A DNA stretch of 16,238 bases from assembly GCA_019411365.1 (NCBI GenBank), contig DXQT01000051.1, positions 1-16,238 of the forward strand, given 5' to 3'. Source of the DNA: Roseburia sp. (GTDB taxonomy: Bacteria; Bacillota_A; Clostridia; Lachnospirales; Lachnospiraceae). The translations under genes and the position numbers were made by a program. Positions 15,979 to 16,238 of this stretch are shown here, piece after piece; position 1 is the first letter of the stretch; each line of letters begins with the position of its first letter. The notes beneath the pieces are model-generated. The model was not told where the DNA came from. It saw only the letters and a list, made by a program, of their open reading frames with translations, and made no database searches.

Positions 15979-16070
15979 AGATAATTGCGAAACTCATGAG
16001 AACGTGTCTTGAATGTTTTTGTTGATTTTAAACAATTGAAAGAAGTGTAGGATGAGTTTTGCAATTATCT
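15979..16070. repeat. 19-bp inverted repeat upstream of the IS607-like gene
   Basis: AGATAATTGCGAAACTCAT (15979-15997) matches the reverse complement of 16052-16070 at 18 of 19 positions, with a 54-base spacer. Within the spacer TTGTT and AACAA can pair around GATTTTA. The structure lies between comEC and the recombinase gene. It may be an end structure of the element, a small palindromic insertion, or a terminator for comEC. Its left arm recurs at 5141-5162. Confidence 0.7.
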
Positions 16071-16117
16071 GGAAAGAGTATAAATGCAAAGGAGAAAACT
16101 TTAAGTAATCAAAATCA

Positions 16118-16146
16118 TTGTCAATAGTGATTAAATGTGTTAAAAT
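16118..16146 (+). promoter_or_regulatory. Promoter of the IS607-like recombinase gene
   Basis: TTGTCA (16118-16123) and TAAAAT (16141-16146) are separated by exactly 17 bases, the same hexamers and spacing as the comEA promoter. Transcription would start near 16153, about 15 bases before the start codon. Confidence 0.6.
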
Positions 16147-16167
16147 ATACTCATGGAGGATATTGTT

Positions 16168-16238
16168 ATGAACACATCTAATATCACTAATTACAAACCA
16201 AAAGATTTTGCTGAATTATTGGGTGTCTCAGTCAAAAC
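16168..16238 (+). CDS. tnpA: IS607-family serine recombinase (TnpA), partial at window end
   Basis: Only the first 23 or so residues are visible. The segment YKPKDFAELLGVSVK (residues 9-23) is the hallmark N-terminus of IS607-family transposases, a MerR-like helix-turn-helix that precedes a serine-recombinase catalytic domain. GGAGG lies about 7 bases before the ATG at 16168; an in-frame ATG at 16153 overlaps that site and is less likely. The catalytic Ser is beyond the window, so activity cannot be judged. Confidence 0.75.
   Translation, partial: MNTSNITNYKPKDFAELLGVSVK

Larger units (their letters stand above)
15976..16238 (+). mobile_element. Left part of an IS607-type insertion element (cut by window end)
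   Basis: The region after comEC holds a structured inverted repeat and the first codons of an IS607-type recombinase. The left boundary is not defined: IS607 elements have no conserved terminal inverted repeats, so the true end could lie anywhere between 15949 and about 16110. The partner gene (tnpB) would be expected further right. Confidence 0.6.

Noticed and set aside
1..16238. CRISPR arrays, tRNA or rRNA genes
   Set aside because: No regularly spaced direct repeats and no tRNA or rRNA-like segments were seen on either strand.

Overview
The window reads as a low-to-moderate GC Firmicute chromosome, most likely Lachnospiraceae (Roseburia/Agathobacter/Blautia-like). This is judged from protein style, strong AGGAGG-type ribosome binding sites, sigma-A promoters with 17-bp spacers, and a comE gene cluster that carries a two-component system and a GerMN lipoprotein. 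The genus is inference. The core genes are ordinary; most of the novelty lies at the two mobile-element edges, in the arginine control region and in the unexpected partner genes of both operons.

Left edge (1 to about 1850): a mobile or decayed zone. It starts with the 3' end of a group II intron (domain VI with its bulged adenosine), then a nested inverted repeat, a membrane-anchored XRE-family regulator on the minus strand, a 5'-truncated calcineurin-like phosphoesterase, and a tiny ORF that may be another gene remnant. An 18-bp perfect inverted repeat follows argG and probably ends its transcript.

Arginine block (1851-9744): argG on the minus strand is divergent from argC, a GNAT acetyltransferase, argJ, argB, argD and an orphan membrane-anchored solute-binding-like protein on the plus strand. 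The 429-bp divergent region carries two sigma-A-like promoters and two pairs of sites resembling the ArgR/AhrC ARG box, each pair spaced about two helical turns. ArgC, ArgJ, ArgB and ArgD make ornithine by the acetyl-recycling route, and ArgG acts later on citrulline. argF and argH are not present here.

DNA-uptake block (9773-15948): a promoter leads a tight run of a ComEA-like lipoprotein, an OmpR-type response regulator, a sensor kinase, a GerMN lipoprotein and ComEC. ComEA would bind incoming DNA and ComEC would carry it across the membrane. The kinase pair and the GerMN protein suggest a link to envelope state, which is inference.

Right edge (about 15949-16238): a promoter-like site at the end of comEC, a 19-bp inverted repeat, and the start of an IS607-type recombinase gene cut by the window edge. 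One arm of the inverted repeat recurs almost exactly between the GNAT gene and argJ, about 10.8 kb away.
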